From: Kribbella sp. ALI-6-A
GTDB lineage: Bacteria; Actinomycetota; Actinomycetes; Propionibacteriales; Kribbellaceae
Assembly (NCBI RefSeq): GCF_001984195.1
Contig: NZ_MTQN01000009.1
Span: forward strand, 930,001-994,000
Direction: 5' to 3'
Length of the DNA: 64,000 bases
The notes below the pieces were generated by a model, which was given only the letters and a program-made list of their open reading frames with translations, did no database searches and was not told the origin of the DNA. A program made the translations under genes and the position numbers. Of the stretch, positions 54,713-63,018 are shown piece by piece. Positions within the stretch are counted from its first letter, which is position 1, and each line of letters opens with the position of its first letter.

Positions 54713-55915
54713 ATGGACAACCTGGGGATGCAACCGTTCGTGATCGCCGAGAACGGAGCAAAGCACAAGCTGTACGCCGCGCTGGACGGCCCGGTGCATC
54801 GAGCGCAGCTGCCGAGTGGACCTGACATCTGGCTGGTCACCGGCTACGACGCGGTCCGGCAACTGCTGGCTCACCCCGACGCGGTGCGCGACCGGTTCGG
54901 CGGCGGCCCGTACTCCGAGCGGCTGCCCGCCGAGCTGCGCGACGCGCTGTTCCACAGCATGCTGCACGTCGATCCGCCCGACCACACCCGCCTGCGCAAA
55001 CTGGTCGCCGGCGCCTTCACCCGCCGTACCGTTGAAGCGCTCGAGCCGCGGATCGAGGCGTTCACCGACGCGCTGCTCGACGGCTTCGAGGGCCGCGACG
55101 TCGTGGATCTGCTGACCGACTTCGCCTACCCACTGCCGATCCGGGTGATCGGGATGATGCTCGGCGTGCCGGAGCAGGACCAGCACCAGTTCCAGTCCTG
55201 GACGCCGCAGCTGATCTCGCCGAGCACGGTCGGCTACGACGCGTTCGCCGCGGCTGCGGCTGAGTTCCTGGCCTTCGCCCGCGCCCTGATCGCCGCGAAG
55301 CGCGCCACTCCCGGCCCGGACCTGTTGTCGGCGCTGATCGCGGCCCGCGACGGCGAGGACAAGCTGTCCGAGAACGAGCTCACCTCGATGGCACACGTGC
55401 TGGTCATCGCTGGTTACGAGACCACCGCCAACCTGATCGCGAACGGGACCCTCGCGCTGCTCGAGCACCCGGACCAGCTCGCGCGGCTCCAGGCCGATCC
55501 CACCGGCTGGCCGACAGCCGTCGAGGAACTGCTCCGGTACGACGGCCCGGTGCAGTCCACGCTCACCTACTACACCCGCTCGGACGTGGAGCTGGACGGC
55601 GAGACGATCCCGGCCGGATCGGTGGTTTTCGCCTCCCTGCTCGCCGCGAACCGCGACCCCGCCAAGTTCGCCCACGCCGACCAGCTGGACGTACGGCGAT
55701 CGCCCGCCCACATGGGCTTCGGGCACGGCATCCACTACTGCCTCGGCGCTCCGCTGGCCCGGCTGGAGACCCAGATCGCCCTGCGCCGCCTGTTCGAGCG
55801 GTTCCCGCACCTGAGCCTGGCCGACGCCGATCTGACCCGCGCTCCAGCGGTCATCATCAACGCCTTGACCACCCTCGCGGTCAGGCCGGGTCCCCCGGCG
55901 GATACCGAAGGTTAA
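54713..55915 (+). CDS. Cytochrome P450
   Basis: 400 residues, soluble bacterial type. I-helix [12 protein letters not shown], ExxR as [11 protein letters not shown], heme-binding [18 protein letters not shown] with the proximal Cys. The N-terminal part has [22 protein letters not shown]. No ferredoxin or reductase gene is adjacent. Substrate unknown. The start ATG 54713 has only a weak ribosome-binding site. Confidence 0.93.
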   Translation: MDNLGMQPFVIAENGAKHKLYAALDGPVHRAQLPSGPDIWLVTGYDAVRQLLAHPDAVRDRFGGGPYSERLPAELRDALFHSMLHVDPPDHTRLRKLVAGAFTRRTVEALEPRIEAFTDALLDGFEGRDVVDLLTDFAYPLPIRVIGMMLGVPEQDQHQFQSWTPQLISPSTVGYDAFAAAAAEFLAFARALIAAKRATPGPDLLSALIAARDGEDKLSENELTSMAHVLVIAGYETTANLIANGTLALLEHPDQLARLQADPTGWPTAVEELLRYDGPVQSTLTYYTRSDVELDGETIPAGSVVFASLLAANRDPAKFAHADQLDVRRSPAHMGFGHGIHYCLGAPLARLETQIALRRLFERFPHLSLADADLTRAPAVIINALTTLAVRPGPPADTEG

Positions 55916-55976
55916 CCCCTGGATTTTCGCCGTCCTGGTGCGGATCTGTCAGCGAACTGTCACGATCCGTGGCGTT

Positions 55977-55999
55977 GCGGTCAGTAGCCCACTGACCGC
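55977..55999. promoter_or_regulatory. Inverted repeat between P450 and snapalysin genes
   Basis: GCGGTCAGT-AGCCC-ACTGACCGC, a perfect 9-bp stem with a 5-base loop, 32 bases before the snapalysin ATG. It may be a terminator of the P450 gene or an operator of the protease gene. Confidence 0.5.
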
Positions 56000-56030
56000 G
56001 TTCCGCCACCGACTAAGGAGTGAGGCTCCT

Positions 56031-56693
56031 ATGTCCCGTCGTCTTCTGTCCGCTGTCACCGCTGTCGCCGCGGCAGCGCTTGCCGTCCCCGCACTGGCAG
56101 CGTCCACCTCCACCGCCGCCCCCGTCCCGGCCGCGCCGGCCCCCGAGACCACCACCTCGGCGTACGTCGGCACGGTCCAGGACCAGGCCGAGACCAAGGC
56201 CTTCTACGAGGCCGTGATGAAGTCCGCCCGGGCCAAGCAGGCCAAGAACCCGGACAAGACCGCCGCCGTCACGGTGGTCTACAGCGCCAGCCGCGCACCG
56301 AGCTTCGCCACCCAGATCGCCCGCAGCGCCCAGATCTGGAACAGCTCGGTCACCAACGTCCGGCTGGTCTCCGGCAGCAACTACGACTTCTACTACCGCG
56401 AGGGCAACGACCCGCGCGGGTCGTACGCGTCCACCAACGGTCACGGCCAGGGATACATCTTCCTGGACTACCGGCAGAACCAGGTGTACAACTCGACCCG
56501 CGTCACCGCGCACGAAACCGGCCACGTGCTCGGCCTGCCCGACCACTACTCCGGCCCGTGCAGCGAGCTGATGTCCGGCGGCGGCCCCGGCCCGTCGTGC
56601 ACGAACGCGATCCCCAACTCGGCCGAACGGTCCCGCGTCAACCAACTGTGGGCCAACGGCTTCACCGCGGCGAACTTCGCCACCATTCGCTGA
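56031..56693 (+). CDS. Secreted snapalysin-type (M7) metalloprotease
   Basis: 220 residues. Sec signal peptide (about residues 1-24). Zinc-binding site [15 protein letters not shown] (H-E-x2-H-x2-G-x2-D) as in the M7 family, and a short Cys pair around GPCSELM and PSCTNAI. The frame is open upstream to 55938, but ATG 56031 follows AAGGAG and starts the signal peptide. No LysR regulator is next to it, unlike streptomycete snpA. Confidence 0.92.
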   Translation: MSRRLLSAVTAVAAAALAVPALAASTSTAAPVPAAPAPETTTSAYVGTVQDQAETKAFYEAVMKSARAKQAKNPDKTAAVTVVYSASRAPSFATQIARSAQIWNSSVTNVRLVSGSNYDFYYREGNDPRGSYASTNGHGQGYIFLDYRQNQVYNSTRVTAHETGHVLGLPDHYSGPCSELMSGGGPGPSCTNAIPNSAERSRVNQLWANGFTAANFATIR

Positions 56694-56741
56694 GCCCCGG
56701 CGCCGGGCTGATCACTCGGTCCGCTCGCTCGTCCGCAGCAT

Positions 56742-56774
56742 CCGTCCGCGCCGGCCGCCCTCCGGCGCGGACGG
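56742..56774 (+). terminator. Terminator hairpin after the snapalysin gene
   Basis: Perfect 13-bp stem CCGTCCGCGCCGG/CCGGCGCGGACGG with a 7-base loop, then TCTGTG. It begins 49 bases after the stop codon. Confidence 0.75.
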
Positions 56775-56882
56775 TCTGTGTCGAGGGTTTGACCAGGACC
56801 GAAGGGCTTGGCCGGTGGCCGCGCAGGGGTCAGGTTGGAGTCGCACACCAGCTCTTCCCGGTCCGCCCTGAAGGAGAGTTCC

Positions 56883-57041
56883 ATGAAAGACACCCGCCCC
56901 CATCTGGTCGCCCGCCGGCGTCTGCTGCTCGGCGTACCGGCTGTTGTCGCCGCCGCGACCCTCGCCCCTCGGGCCGCCTCGGCCGCCGGGCACCGCCCGC
57001 AAGTGATCGAGTGCGTCGCCGACCTGCTGCAGGCCGGCTGA
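56883..57041 (+). CDS. Short ORF encoding a Tat-type signal peptide, ends where the amidase begins
   Basis: 52 residues from ATG 56883, which has an excellent GAAGGAG site. It contains a twin-arginine-like stretch ARRRLLLG, a hydrophobic core (VPAVVAAATL) and APRAASAA, i.e. a plausible Tat signal with an AxA cleavage site. Only about 16 residues follow (HRPQVIECVADLLQAG). Its TGA overlaps the ATG of the amidase (TGATG). The end VIECVADLLQAG resembles the amidase beginning TIAWLADVLRAAG. It may be the detached signal of the amidase, a remnant of a duplicated gene or a small leader peptide. Confidence 0.6.
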   Translation: MKDTRPHLVARRRLLLGVPAVVAAATLAPRAASAAGHRPQVIECVADLLQAG

Positions 57042-57850
57042 TGGCCACCATTGCCTGGCTGGCCGACGTACTGCGCGCGGCCGGCGTCCAGGTCGTTGAA
57101 GAAGGCAACTGGCTGGGCCGGGCGGTGAGCGGCTCGTTCAATCCGATCGGCGTGCTCTGGCACCACACCGCCTCGTCCACCACCAGCCCGACCAATCCGC
57201 ACCCGGCGCTCAACATCGTCATCAACGGCCGACCGGACCTGCAGGGCCCGTTGTCCCAGGCGCTGGTCGACTACAACGGCGTCTTCCACGTCATCTCGGC
57301 CGGCCGCTGCAACCACGCCGGCGCCGCGCGGGTCAGCGGCCCGATCCCGGCGGGCGACGGCAACACCATGCTGATCGGCTGGGAGATCGACTACAACGGC
57401 GTCAGCCAGACCATGAGCCCGGCGCAGTACCAGGCTTCGCTCAAGGCGACCGCCGCCGTCCTGCGCCGGCTGGGCCGCGACGCGTCGTACGCCCGCGGCC
57501 ACCGCGAGACCAGTACGACGGGCAAGATCGACCCGTACGGCGTCAACCTCGACACGATGCGCGCCGAGGTCGCCGGGATCCTCGGCGGGTCACCGCCGCC
57601 GACGTACAACTTCAGCACGTACGGCGCCGGCGTCAACGTGCGCGCCGACGCGCGGCTGAACGCGCCGATCGTCGCGACGCTGCCCGGTCCGACCCAGGTT
57701 TTCGTCCAGTGCCAGAAGCAGGGCGACACCGTCACCGCCGAAGGCCACACCAACAACTGGTGGTCGCGACTGCGCGATCAGGGTGGCTACATCAGCAACA
57801 TCTACATCGACCACCCGGCCGCGCAACTGCCCGGGATCCCCAACTGCTGA
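57041..57850 (+). CDS. N-acetylmuramoyl-L-alanine amidase/PGRP-like with SH3b domain
   Basis: 269 residues. Amidase_2/PGRP-type zinc amidase: GVLWHHTASST with the first zinc His, CNHAGAARVSG, and a conserved His in ARGHRETSTTGKIDPYG. Residues 190-260 form an SH3b-like domain (GAGVNVRADARLNAPIVATL, GGYISNIYIDHP). It cleaves the MurNAc-L-Ala bond of peptidoglycan. The annotated product has no signal peptide; the Tat-like signal is in the overlapping ORF in another frame directly upstream. A weak ribosome-binding site and TGATG suggest translational coupling. Convergent with the hydrolase gene. Confidence 0.85.
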   Translation: MATIAWLADVLRAAGVQVVEEGNWLGRAVSGSFNPIGVLWHHTASSTTSPTNPHPALNIVINGRPDLQGPLSQALVDYNGVFHVISAGRCNHAGAARVSGPIPAGDGNTMLIGWEIDYNGVSQTMSPAQYQASLKATAAVLRRLGRDASYARGHRETSTTGKIDPYGVNLDTMRAEVAGILGGSPPPTYNFSTYGAGVNVRADARLNAPIVATLPGPTQVFVQCQKQGDTVTAEGHTNNWWSRLRDQGGYISNIYIDHPAAQLPGIPNC

Positions 57851-57857
57851 ACGACTT

Positions 57858-58892
57858 TCAGAGGTGGTCGGCGTCGATCACCGCCTGGGCGAAGGCCTGC
57901 GGCGCTTCCTGCGGGACGTTGTGGCCGATGCCCTCGAAGACCCGGTGCGCGTACTTGCCGGTGAACTTGTTGCGATAGCCCGAGCCGTCGGCAGCGGCGC
58001 CGTCGAAGTCGCTGCCGATGGTGATCGCCGGGACGGTGATCACCGGCCCGGCGGCGAGCTTGCGCTCGTACCGGTCGTACTGGCGCTCCCCCTCGGCCAG
58101 GCTCAACCGCCAGCGGTAGTTGTGGATCACGATCGCGACGTGGTCGGGGTTGTCGAACGCCGCGGCGGTCCGGGCGTACGTCGCGGCGTCGTACCTCCAC
58201 AGCGGTGAGGCGATCTTCCAGATCAGGTCGTTGAACGCGTACCAGTTCTGCTGGTAGCCCTTCACACCGCGCTCGGTGGCGAAGTAGTACTGGTACCACC
58301 AGCCGAGCTCCGCGGCCGGCGGCAACGGCTCGAGGTTCTTCTCCAGACTGGTGACCAGGTAGCTGCTGACCGACACGATCGCCTTGCAGCGCTCCGGCCA
58401 AAGCGCCGCGATGACGCCGACGGTGCGCGCACCCCAGTCGAAGCCGCCGAGCACTGCCTGGTCGATCTCCAGCGCGTCCATCAGCGCGATGATGTCGAGC
58501 GCGACGGCGGACTGCTGCCCGTTGCGGAAGGTGCGTGACGAGCGGAAACGGGTCTGGCCGTAGCCGCGCAGGAACGGCACGATCACCCGGTAGCCCGCCG
58601 CGGCCAGGATCGGGGCGACGTCGACGTAGCTGTGCGCGTCGTACGGCCAGCCGTGCAGCAGCACGACCGGCTGCCCGGTCCGCGGCCCGAACTCGGCGTA
58701 CGCCGTCTCCAGCACGCCGGCCTTGACCCGCTTGATCGGACCGAGCGAGGTGTGCTGGCCGGCGCCGGCCCGCAGGTCCGCTCCCGGCGTACGCGCTGTG
58801 GTGCCCGCCGCTGACGCGGTCAGCGCGCTGCCCGCCACGCCTGCCGCGCCCGTGGCCGCGACCGCCTGGGTGAACCGTCTCCTGCTGATCAT
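57858..58892 (-). CDS. Secreted alpha/beta hydrolase (epoxide hydrolase/dehalogenase-like)
   Basis: 344 residues with a Tat signal peptide (ISRRRFTQAVAATGAAGVAG). Alpha/beta hydrolase: VVLLHGWPYDAHSY (oxyanion HGWP), nucleophile Asp in LGGFDWGARTVG, and catalytic His in EGIGHNVPQEAPQAF. The Asp nucleophile points to epoxide hydrolase, haloalkane or fluoroacetate dehalogenase relatives. The start is ambiguous: Met at 58892 with GGAG nine bases upstream is preferred; 58898 (ATG) and 58907 (GTG) are possible. Divergent from the molybdopterin oxidoreductase across two 21-bp palindromes. Confidence 0.82.
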   Translation of the reverse strand: MISRRRFTQAVAATGAAGVAGSALTASAAGTTARTPGADLRAGAGQHTSLGPIKRVKAGVLETAYAEFGPRTGQPVVLLHGWPYDAHSYVDVAPILAAAGYRVIVPFLRGYGQTRFRSSRTFRNGQQSAVALDIIALMDALEIDQAVLGGFDWGARTVGVIAALWPERCKAIVSVSSYLVTSLEKNLEPLPPAAELGWWYQYYFATERGVKGYQQNWYAFNDLIWKIASPLWRYDAATYARTAAAFDNPDHVAIVIHNYRWRLSLAEGERQYDRYERKLAAGPVITVPAITIGSDFDGAAADGSGYRNKFTGKYAHRVFEGIGHNVPQEAPQAFAQAVIDADHL

Positions 58893-58927
58893 CTGCATCG
58901 TCTCCACGCGTCATCGATCGGTAAGGC

Positions 58928-58948
58928 GTCACCACTTTGACCGGTGAC
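58928..58948. promoter_or_regulatory. 21-bp palindromic operator, copy 1
   Basis: GTCACC-N9-GGTGAC with an interior ACTTTGACC. Together with copy 2 (39 bases away) it sits between the alpha/beta hydrolase and oxidoreductase genes. It contains TTGACC, a near -35 hexamer for the plus-strand gene. The shape is that of a TetR-family site, but no such regulator gene lies in the window. Confidence 0.7.
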
Positions 58949-58966
58949 GCATGGTTCGACATCATA

Positions 58967-58987
58967 GTCACCAGTTGAACCGGTGAC
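58967..58987. promoter_or_regulatory. 21-bp palindromic operator, copy 2
   Basis: GTCACCAGTT-G-AACCGGTGAC, 10-bp arms with one mismatch. A TATGAT -10 candidate on the minus strand (58966-58961) abuts it, with TCGTCA 17 bases upstream overlapping the operator, so binding would block transcription of the hydrolase. Confidence 0.7.
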
Positions 58988-59001
58988 GAAATGAGGAAAC
59001 G

Positions 59002-59739
59002 ATGGCCGACGCACTGCCCCCGGACCGGCTCGAACCGCACGACGAGACGGCCGGTCGCCCGATCGGACGCCGGATCGTGCTGTCGACGATCGCGGCCGGC
59101 GTCGCGGGCCTGTTCGTGGCCCCGAGCCTGCAGGAGAAGTGGAGTCAGTTGCTCGGCGCCGCGTCCCAGCGCGACCCCACCGGATTGTCCGGCCTGCTGC
59201 CGAACCCCGGTGGCTTCCGCTACTTCAGCGTCGCCGGATCGGTCCCGGAGAAGAACGCGTCGACGTACCGGCTGACCGTGGACGGGCTGGTGGACAAGCC
59301 CACGACGTACACGCTGTCGCAGCTCGGCGCGATGCCGCAGTCCCGGGTGACGCACGATGTCGTCTGCACGGACGGCTGGCAGGTCGACGACGTCCCCTTC
59401 GTCGGCGTCCCGCTGGCGAAGATCCTCGACGCGGCCGGCGTCCGGCCGGATGCGAAGGCGGTCCGGTTCACCTGCTTCGACGGGGTCTACAGCGAGAGCC
59501 TGACGATGGAGCAGGCGCGGCGGCCCGACGTCCTGGTCGCGACCCAGATGCTCGACCAGCCGATCCCGCACATCAGCGGCGGCCCGGTGCGGCTCTTCGT
59601 CGGTCCGATGTACTTCTACAAGTCCGCGAAGTGGTTGTCCGGCATCACCGTCACCGACGAGGTGGTCCCGGGCTACTGGGAGGAGTACGGCTACCCGATC
59701 GACGGTTGGCTGCCCGGCGAGGAGCCCGCCGGTGCCTGA
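59002..59739 (+). CDS. Molybdopterin-dependent sulfite-oxidase-like oxidoreductase
   Basis: 245 residues. N-terminal membrane or Tat-like segment (GRRIVLSTIAAGVAGLF). Oxidoreductase core with the molybdenum-ligating Cys in DVVCTDGWQVDDVPFVGVPL and the family ISGGPVRLFVGPMYFYKSAKW. Related to MsrP/YedY-type proteins. GAGG is five bases before the ATG. It pairs with the cytochrome b gene (8-base overlap), as in MsrP-MsrQ-like pairs. The substrate is unknown. Confidence 0.88.
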   Translation: MADALPPDRLEPHDETAGRPIGRRIVLSTIAAGVAGLFVAPSLQEKWSQLLGAASQRDPTGLSGLLPNPGGFRYFSVAGSVPEKNASTYRLTVDGLVDKPTTYTLSQLGAMPQSRVTHDVVCTDGWQVDDVPFVGVPLAKILDAAGVRPDAKAVRFTCFDGVYSESLTMEQARRPDVLVATQMLDQPIPHISGGPVRLFVGPMYFYKSAKWLSGITVTDEVVPGYWEEYGYPIDGWLPGEEPAGA

Positions 59740-60259
59740 CCTCGCGGTACGCCGCTTCACCCGCGCCGAACGACTCGTCCACCAGACCACCCTGATCCTG
59801 ATGGCGATCTGCCTCGCCACCGCGGCCGCGATCTACTTCGGCCCGATCGCCGCCGCGATCGGCCGACGCCATGTGGTCGCGACCGTCCACCAGTGGTCTG
59901 GCATCCTCCTGCCGGCACCGTTCCTGCTCGGCCTGATGTCCCGCGCCCTGCGACTCGACGTACGCCGCCTCAACCGCTTCACCCGCACAGACACCCGCTG
60001 GCTCCTCGGCGCCCTCCGCCGCGTCCCGCACCGCGACCAGGTCTCCGGCAAGTTCAACGCGGGCCAGAAGGTCTTCGCCTCCTGGCTGGCCGGCGCGATC
60101 GTCGTGATGGTGTTCACCGGCCTGCTGCTGTGGTTCAAGTTCAGCCTGTCCGGCATCCCCCGCGCCGGCGTGATCGCCGTCCACGACCTGCTCGCCGCGG
60201 CCATCACCATCGCCCTGGCAGGCCACGCGTACAAGGCCTACACCAGCACCGGCGGCTGA
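59732..60259 (+). CDS. Cytochrome b-type membrane subunit (b561/FdnI-like)
   Basis: 175 residues, four membrane segments, GTG start 59732. Heme-ligand His candidates are RLVHQTTLILM, VHQWSGILL and VHDLLAAAITIALAGHAYKAY, the last two characteristic of diheme cytochrome b membrane subunits. It overlaps the oxidoreductase by eight bases and should carry electrons between quinol and that enzyme. Confidence 0.85.
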   Translation: MPDLAVRRFTRAERLVHQTTLILMAICLATAAAIYFGPIAAAIGRRHVVATVHQWSGILLPAPFLLGLMSRALRLDVRRLNRFTRTDTRWLLGALRRVPHRDQVSGKFNAGQKVFASWLAGAIVVMVFTGLLLWFKFSLSGIPRAGVIAVHDLLAAAITIALAGHAYKAYTSTGG

Positions 60260-60363
60260 CCCGGCCCGCCGATCGCGTGGCTGGACATACGGGTGGGTGG
60301 GGCTAGGCCCACTTCTGTGGCGAACTGCGGAATCCACGCGGTTGTTCGCTGCAGAGTGAGAGC

Positions 60364-61602
60364 ATGAAGCGGATGGGAAGATTCGGGCTCGACGCCCTGA
60401 CCGGGTTGTGGCGAGCGGGCGTGGTGGCCGCGGTGACGGTGCTCGTGCCGGCGATGTGGGCGGCTGCCGTGGCGCTCGCGGTGCTGTGGTCGGACAACCC
60501 GTGGTCCTGGATTCCACTGGTGATGCTGCCGGCTGTTGGTTCGCTCGGGTTGGCGCAGCCGGTCTGCCGGTGGGTTCGCTCGCTGGTCGCGCGCTGGACC
60601 GGCACGGTGATCGAGCCGGGCTATCGAGAGCCGCCGCCAGTGACGCAGCTGTCGACCGGCTACTGGTGGAACGGCTACACCTACGCGAGCAGCGCGAAAC
60701 AGGCTCGGCAAGAGCAGGAGTGGCGGCACAAGCTGCGGGACCCTGCGACGTGGCGGGATCTGCGGTTCGCGGAGATTGTGGCGCTCACCGCCGGACTGGC
60801 CTCGCTGGTTCCGCTCGCCGGCATCGCCGTCGCGGTGGCCGGATTCGCCACGTCGTCGTACGTCGTGGGTGGGCTCGGGCTGCTCGCCGCGATCGGGACC
60901 GCGCCGTACGCGTGGCGGCTGCTGGAGCCGGTCGCCGTACGGTTCCTGCGTCCGCCGCCGCCGTCACTCGCCGACCGCGTCGACGAGTTGACCGCGCAGC
61001 GCGCGAACACGACGATCGCGCAGGCGGCCGAGATCCGGCGGATCGAGCGCGACCTGCACGACGGCGCGCAGGCCCGGCTGGTCGCGCTCGGGCTCTCGCT
61101 GGCCACCGCCGAGAAGCTGATGGACACCGACCCTCGACAAGCCAAAGCCCTGCTCCAGGACGCCCGCGCCGGCGCCGCCACGTCGCTCACCGAGCTGCGG
61201 GAGCTTGTCAAAGGCATCAATCCGCCGGTGCTGAACGAGCGCGGACTCGTCGACGCCGTCCGCGCCTTCGCGCTGGACAGCCCGCTCGAGATCACCGTCG
61301 ATGCCGAGCCGGTCAGCCTCGACCCTCCGATCGAGTCCGCGGTCTACTTCGCCGTCGTCGAGCTCGTCACGAACGCGGTCCGGCACGCCGAGGCGACCAG
61401 CGCCACGATCTCGATCTCCCGGACGCCGGATCTCGTCGTCGTTGTCGAGGACAACGGCCGGGGAGGGGCCGTGATCCGTGCCGGCGGCGGGCTCGAAGGG
61501 CTGCACCGCCGGCTCGCCGCTTTCGACGGCACCGTCGCGGTGACCAGCCCGGCCGGTGGACCGACCCGGGTGAGGATGACGGTGCCGTGCGAATCCTCGT
61601 AG
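60364..61602 (+). CDS. NarL-type sensor histidine kinase
   Basis: 412 residues. Four membrane segments in two groups (about residues 18-70 and 138-190), without a large extracytoplasmic domain. HisKA_3 with the phospho-His in ERDLHDGAQARLVALGL, then HATPase with VTNAVRHAEATSA and EDNGRGG. The start has GAGTGAG upstream. It overlaps the response regulator by 16 bases. The signal is unknown. Confidence 0.92.
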   Translation: MKRMGRFGLDALTGLWRAGVVAAVTVLVPAMWAAAVALAVLWSDNPWSWIPLVMLPAVGSLGLAQPVCRWVRSLVARWTGTVIEPGYREPPPVTQLSTGYWWNGYTYASSAKQARQEQEWRHKLRDPATWRDLRFAEIVALTAGLASLVPLAGIAVAVAGFATSSYVVGGLGLLAAIGTAPYAWRLLEPVAVRFLRPPPPSLADRVDELTAQRANTTIAQAAEIRRIERDLHDGAQARLVALGLSLATAEKLMDTDPRQAKALLQDARAGAATSLTELRELVKGINPPVLNERGLVDAVRAFALDSPLEITVDAEPVSLDPPIESAVYFAVVELVTNAVRHAEATSATISISRTPDLVVVVEDNGRGGAVIRAGGGLEGLHRRLAAFDGTVAVTSPAGGPTRVRMTVPCESS

Positions 61603-62231
61603 CCGAAGACCTGTACCTGCTGCGCGACGGTCTGGTCCGCTTGATCGAGGCGTACGGACACCAGGTCGTCGCGACCGCCGGCACCGGCCCGGAGACCCTC
61701 GACGCGCTGCTCACCCTCCAGCCCGACGTCGCGGTCATCGACGTCCGGATGCCGCCGACGCAGTCCGACGAAGGGCTGCGCGCCGCTCTCGCCGCCCGGC
61801 GCGAGATTCCCGGCCTGCCGGTGCTGATCCTGTCCCAGCACGTGGAGCAGCTCTACGCTCGCGAACTGCTTGCCGACGGCACCGGTGGTGTCGGCTACCT
61901 GCTCAAGGAAAGCGTGTTCGACGCCGACCAGTTCGTCGACGCGCTGGAACGTGTCGCCGCCGGGGGCACCGCGATGGATCCGGCCGTGATCGCGAAGCTG
62001 CTGTCCAGCGGCCCAACCACCCGACGCTTGGACCGCCTCACCGAGCGCGAGCACGACGTCCTGGCCCTGATGGCCGAAGGCCTGTCCAACCAGGCGATCG
62101 CCAGCCGCCTGTTCCTCAGCGAGAGCGCGATCAGCAAACACACGACCGCCCTGTTCGGCAAACTGGGCCTCACCGACAACGACACCAGCAACCGCCGCGT
62201 CCTCGCCGTACTGGCGTATCTGAACAACTAG
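61587..62231 (+). CDS. LuxR/NarL-type response regulator
   Basis: 214 residues from GTG 61587 (GAGG upstream). Receiver: ILVAEDLYLLRDGL, phospho-Asp in VAVIDVRMPPTQSDEG, Lys in YLLKESVFDADQF. C-terminal LuxR helix-turn-helix: LTEREHDVLALMAEGLSNQAIASRLFLSESAISKHTTALFGKLGL. Partner of the kinase. Its stop is convergent with the damaged nuclease-family gene (four-base overlap). Confidence 0.93.
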   Translation: MRILVAEDLYLLRDGLVRLIEAYGHQVVATAGTGPETLDALLTLQPDVAVIDVRMPPTQSDEGLRAALAARREIPGLPVLILSQHVEQLYARELLADGTGGVGYLLKESVFDADQFVDALERVAAGGTAMDPAVIAKLLSSGPTTRRLDRLTEREHDVLALMAEGLSNQAIASRLFLSESAISKHTTALFGKLGLTDNDTSNRRVLAVLAYLNN

Positions 62232-63006
62232 GGCTGACCGAGCTCCACGAGCAGTCCGTAGTGGTCGCTGGGGGTCAGGTCCGGCTGGTCGAAGATCCGG
62301 TCGCAGCTGAGGATCGGCAGCGTCGGGCGGCCTCGCGGGCCGCAGCGGACCAGCACGTGGTCGATGCCTTGGAAGGGCCAGTCGCCGGACTCGAAGTAGG
62401 GGTTGTCCTGCACGTAGGTTTCCAGGGCTTCGCCCGGACGGGCCGACTCCCAGGCGCTGCGGTAGCAGACGCTCAGGTCGTCGATCACGTGCCGCCCGGT
62501 CCAGAAGCGCAGGCTGTCCGCGGTCAGTTCGGCGTCCAAATCGCCGGCGACAACGACGTCCCCGGGCGACTCGGCCACGAGCTCCTCGAGGCGTTGTGCG
62601 GCGAGAACGGTTTGCAGACAACGCTCCCGCTCGTGGTCGACCTGGTAGTCGGGGAAGTGGTTCGCCACCCAGAGCCGGCCCCACGGGGCGAGGATCTCGG
62701 TGATCAAACAGGTGCACGCGAAGTCGCTGGTCCGCTCGGTCAGGTGCAGGTCGAGTTCCTCCACCCGGCCGATCGGCCAGCGACTGGCCGTCGTGATGCC
62801 CTGCCCATCGGTCTCACGATCCGATGACTGCGCGAGCTGGTACGACGGCCCGAGCATCTCCGCCGCCTGATCGATCTCGTCGGTCAGGATCGTCTCCTGC
62901 AACGTGATCACGTCGGCGTCGAGCTGCTCGAATCCCTTGCGCAGCTGGGCTCGCCGGGCCGGCCAGTCGCCGCGGTCCCCCAGGTGTTCAGCGTCGCGAG
63001 TCGCAT
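62228..63006 (-). pseudogene. Endonuclease/exonuclease/phosphatase-family gene with a 1-base frameshift
   Basis: ATG 63006 with GGAG seven bases before it encodes MRLATLNTWG, the typical EEP start, then runs into a G5 tract (C5 on the plus strand at 62977-62981) and out of frame. One more G would join it to the long frame DRGDWPARRAQLRKG, with VITLQETILTDEIDQ, VVVAGDLDAE, and PFQGIDHVLVRC and LTPSDHYGLLVELG as later EEP motifs. So it is a recent 1-base deletion, a sequencing error or a phase-variable tract. The intact protein would be about 258 residues. It follows the SDR gene by 12 bases. Confidence 0.75.
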
Positions 63007-63018
63007 CCCCGTCTCCGG

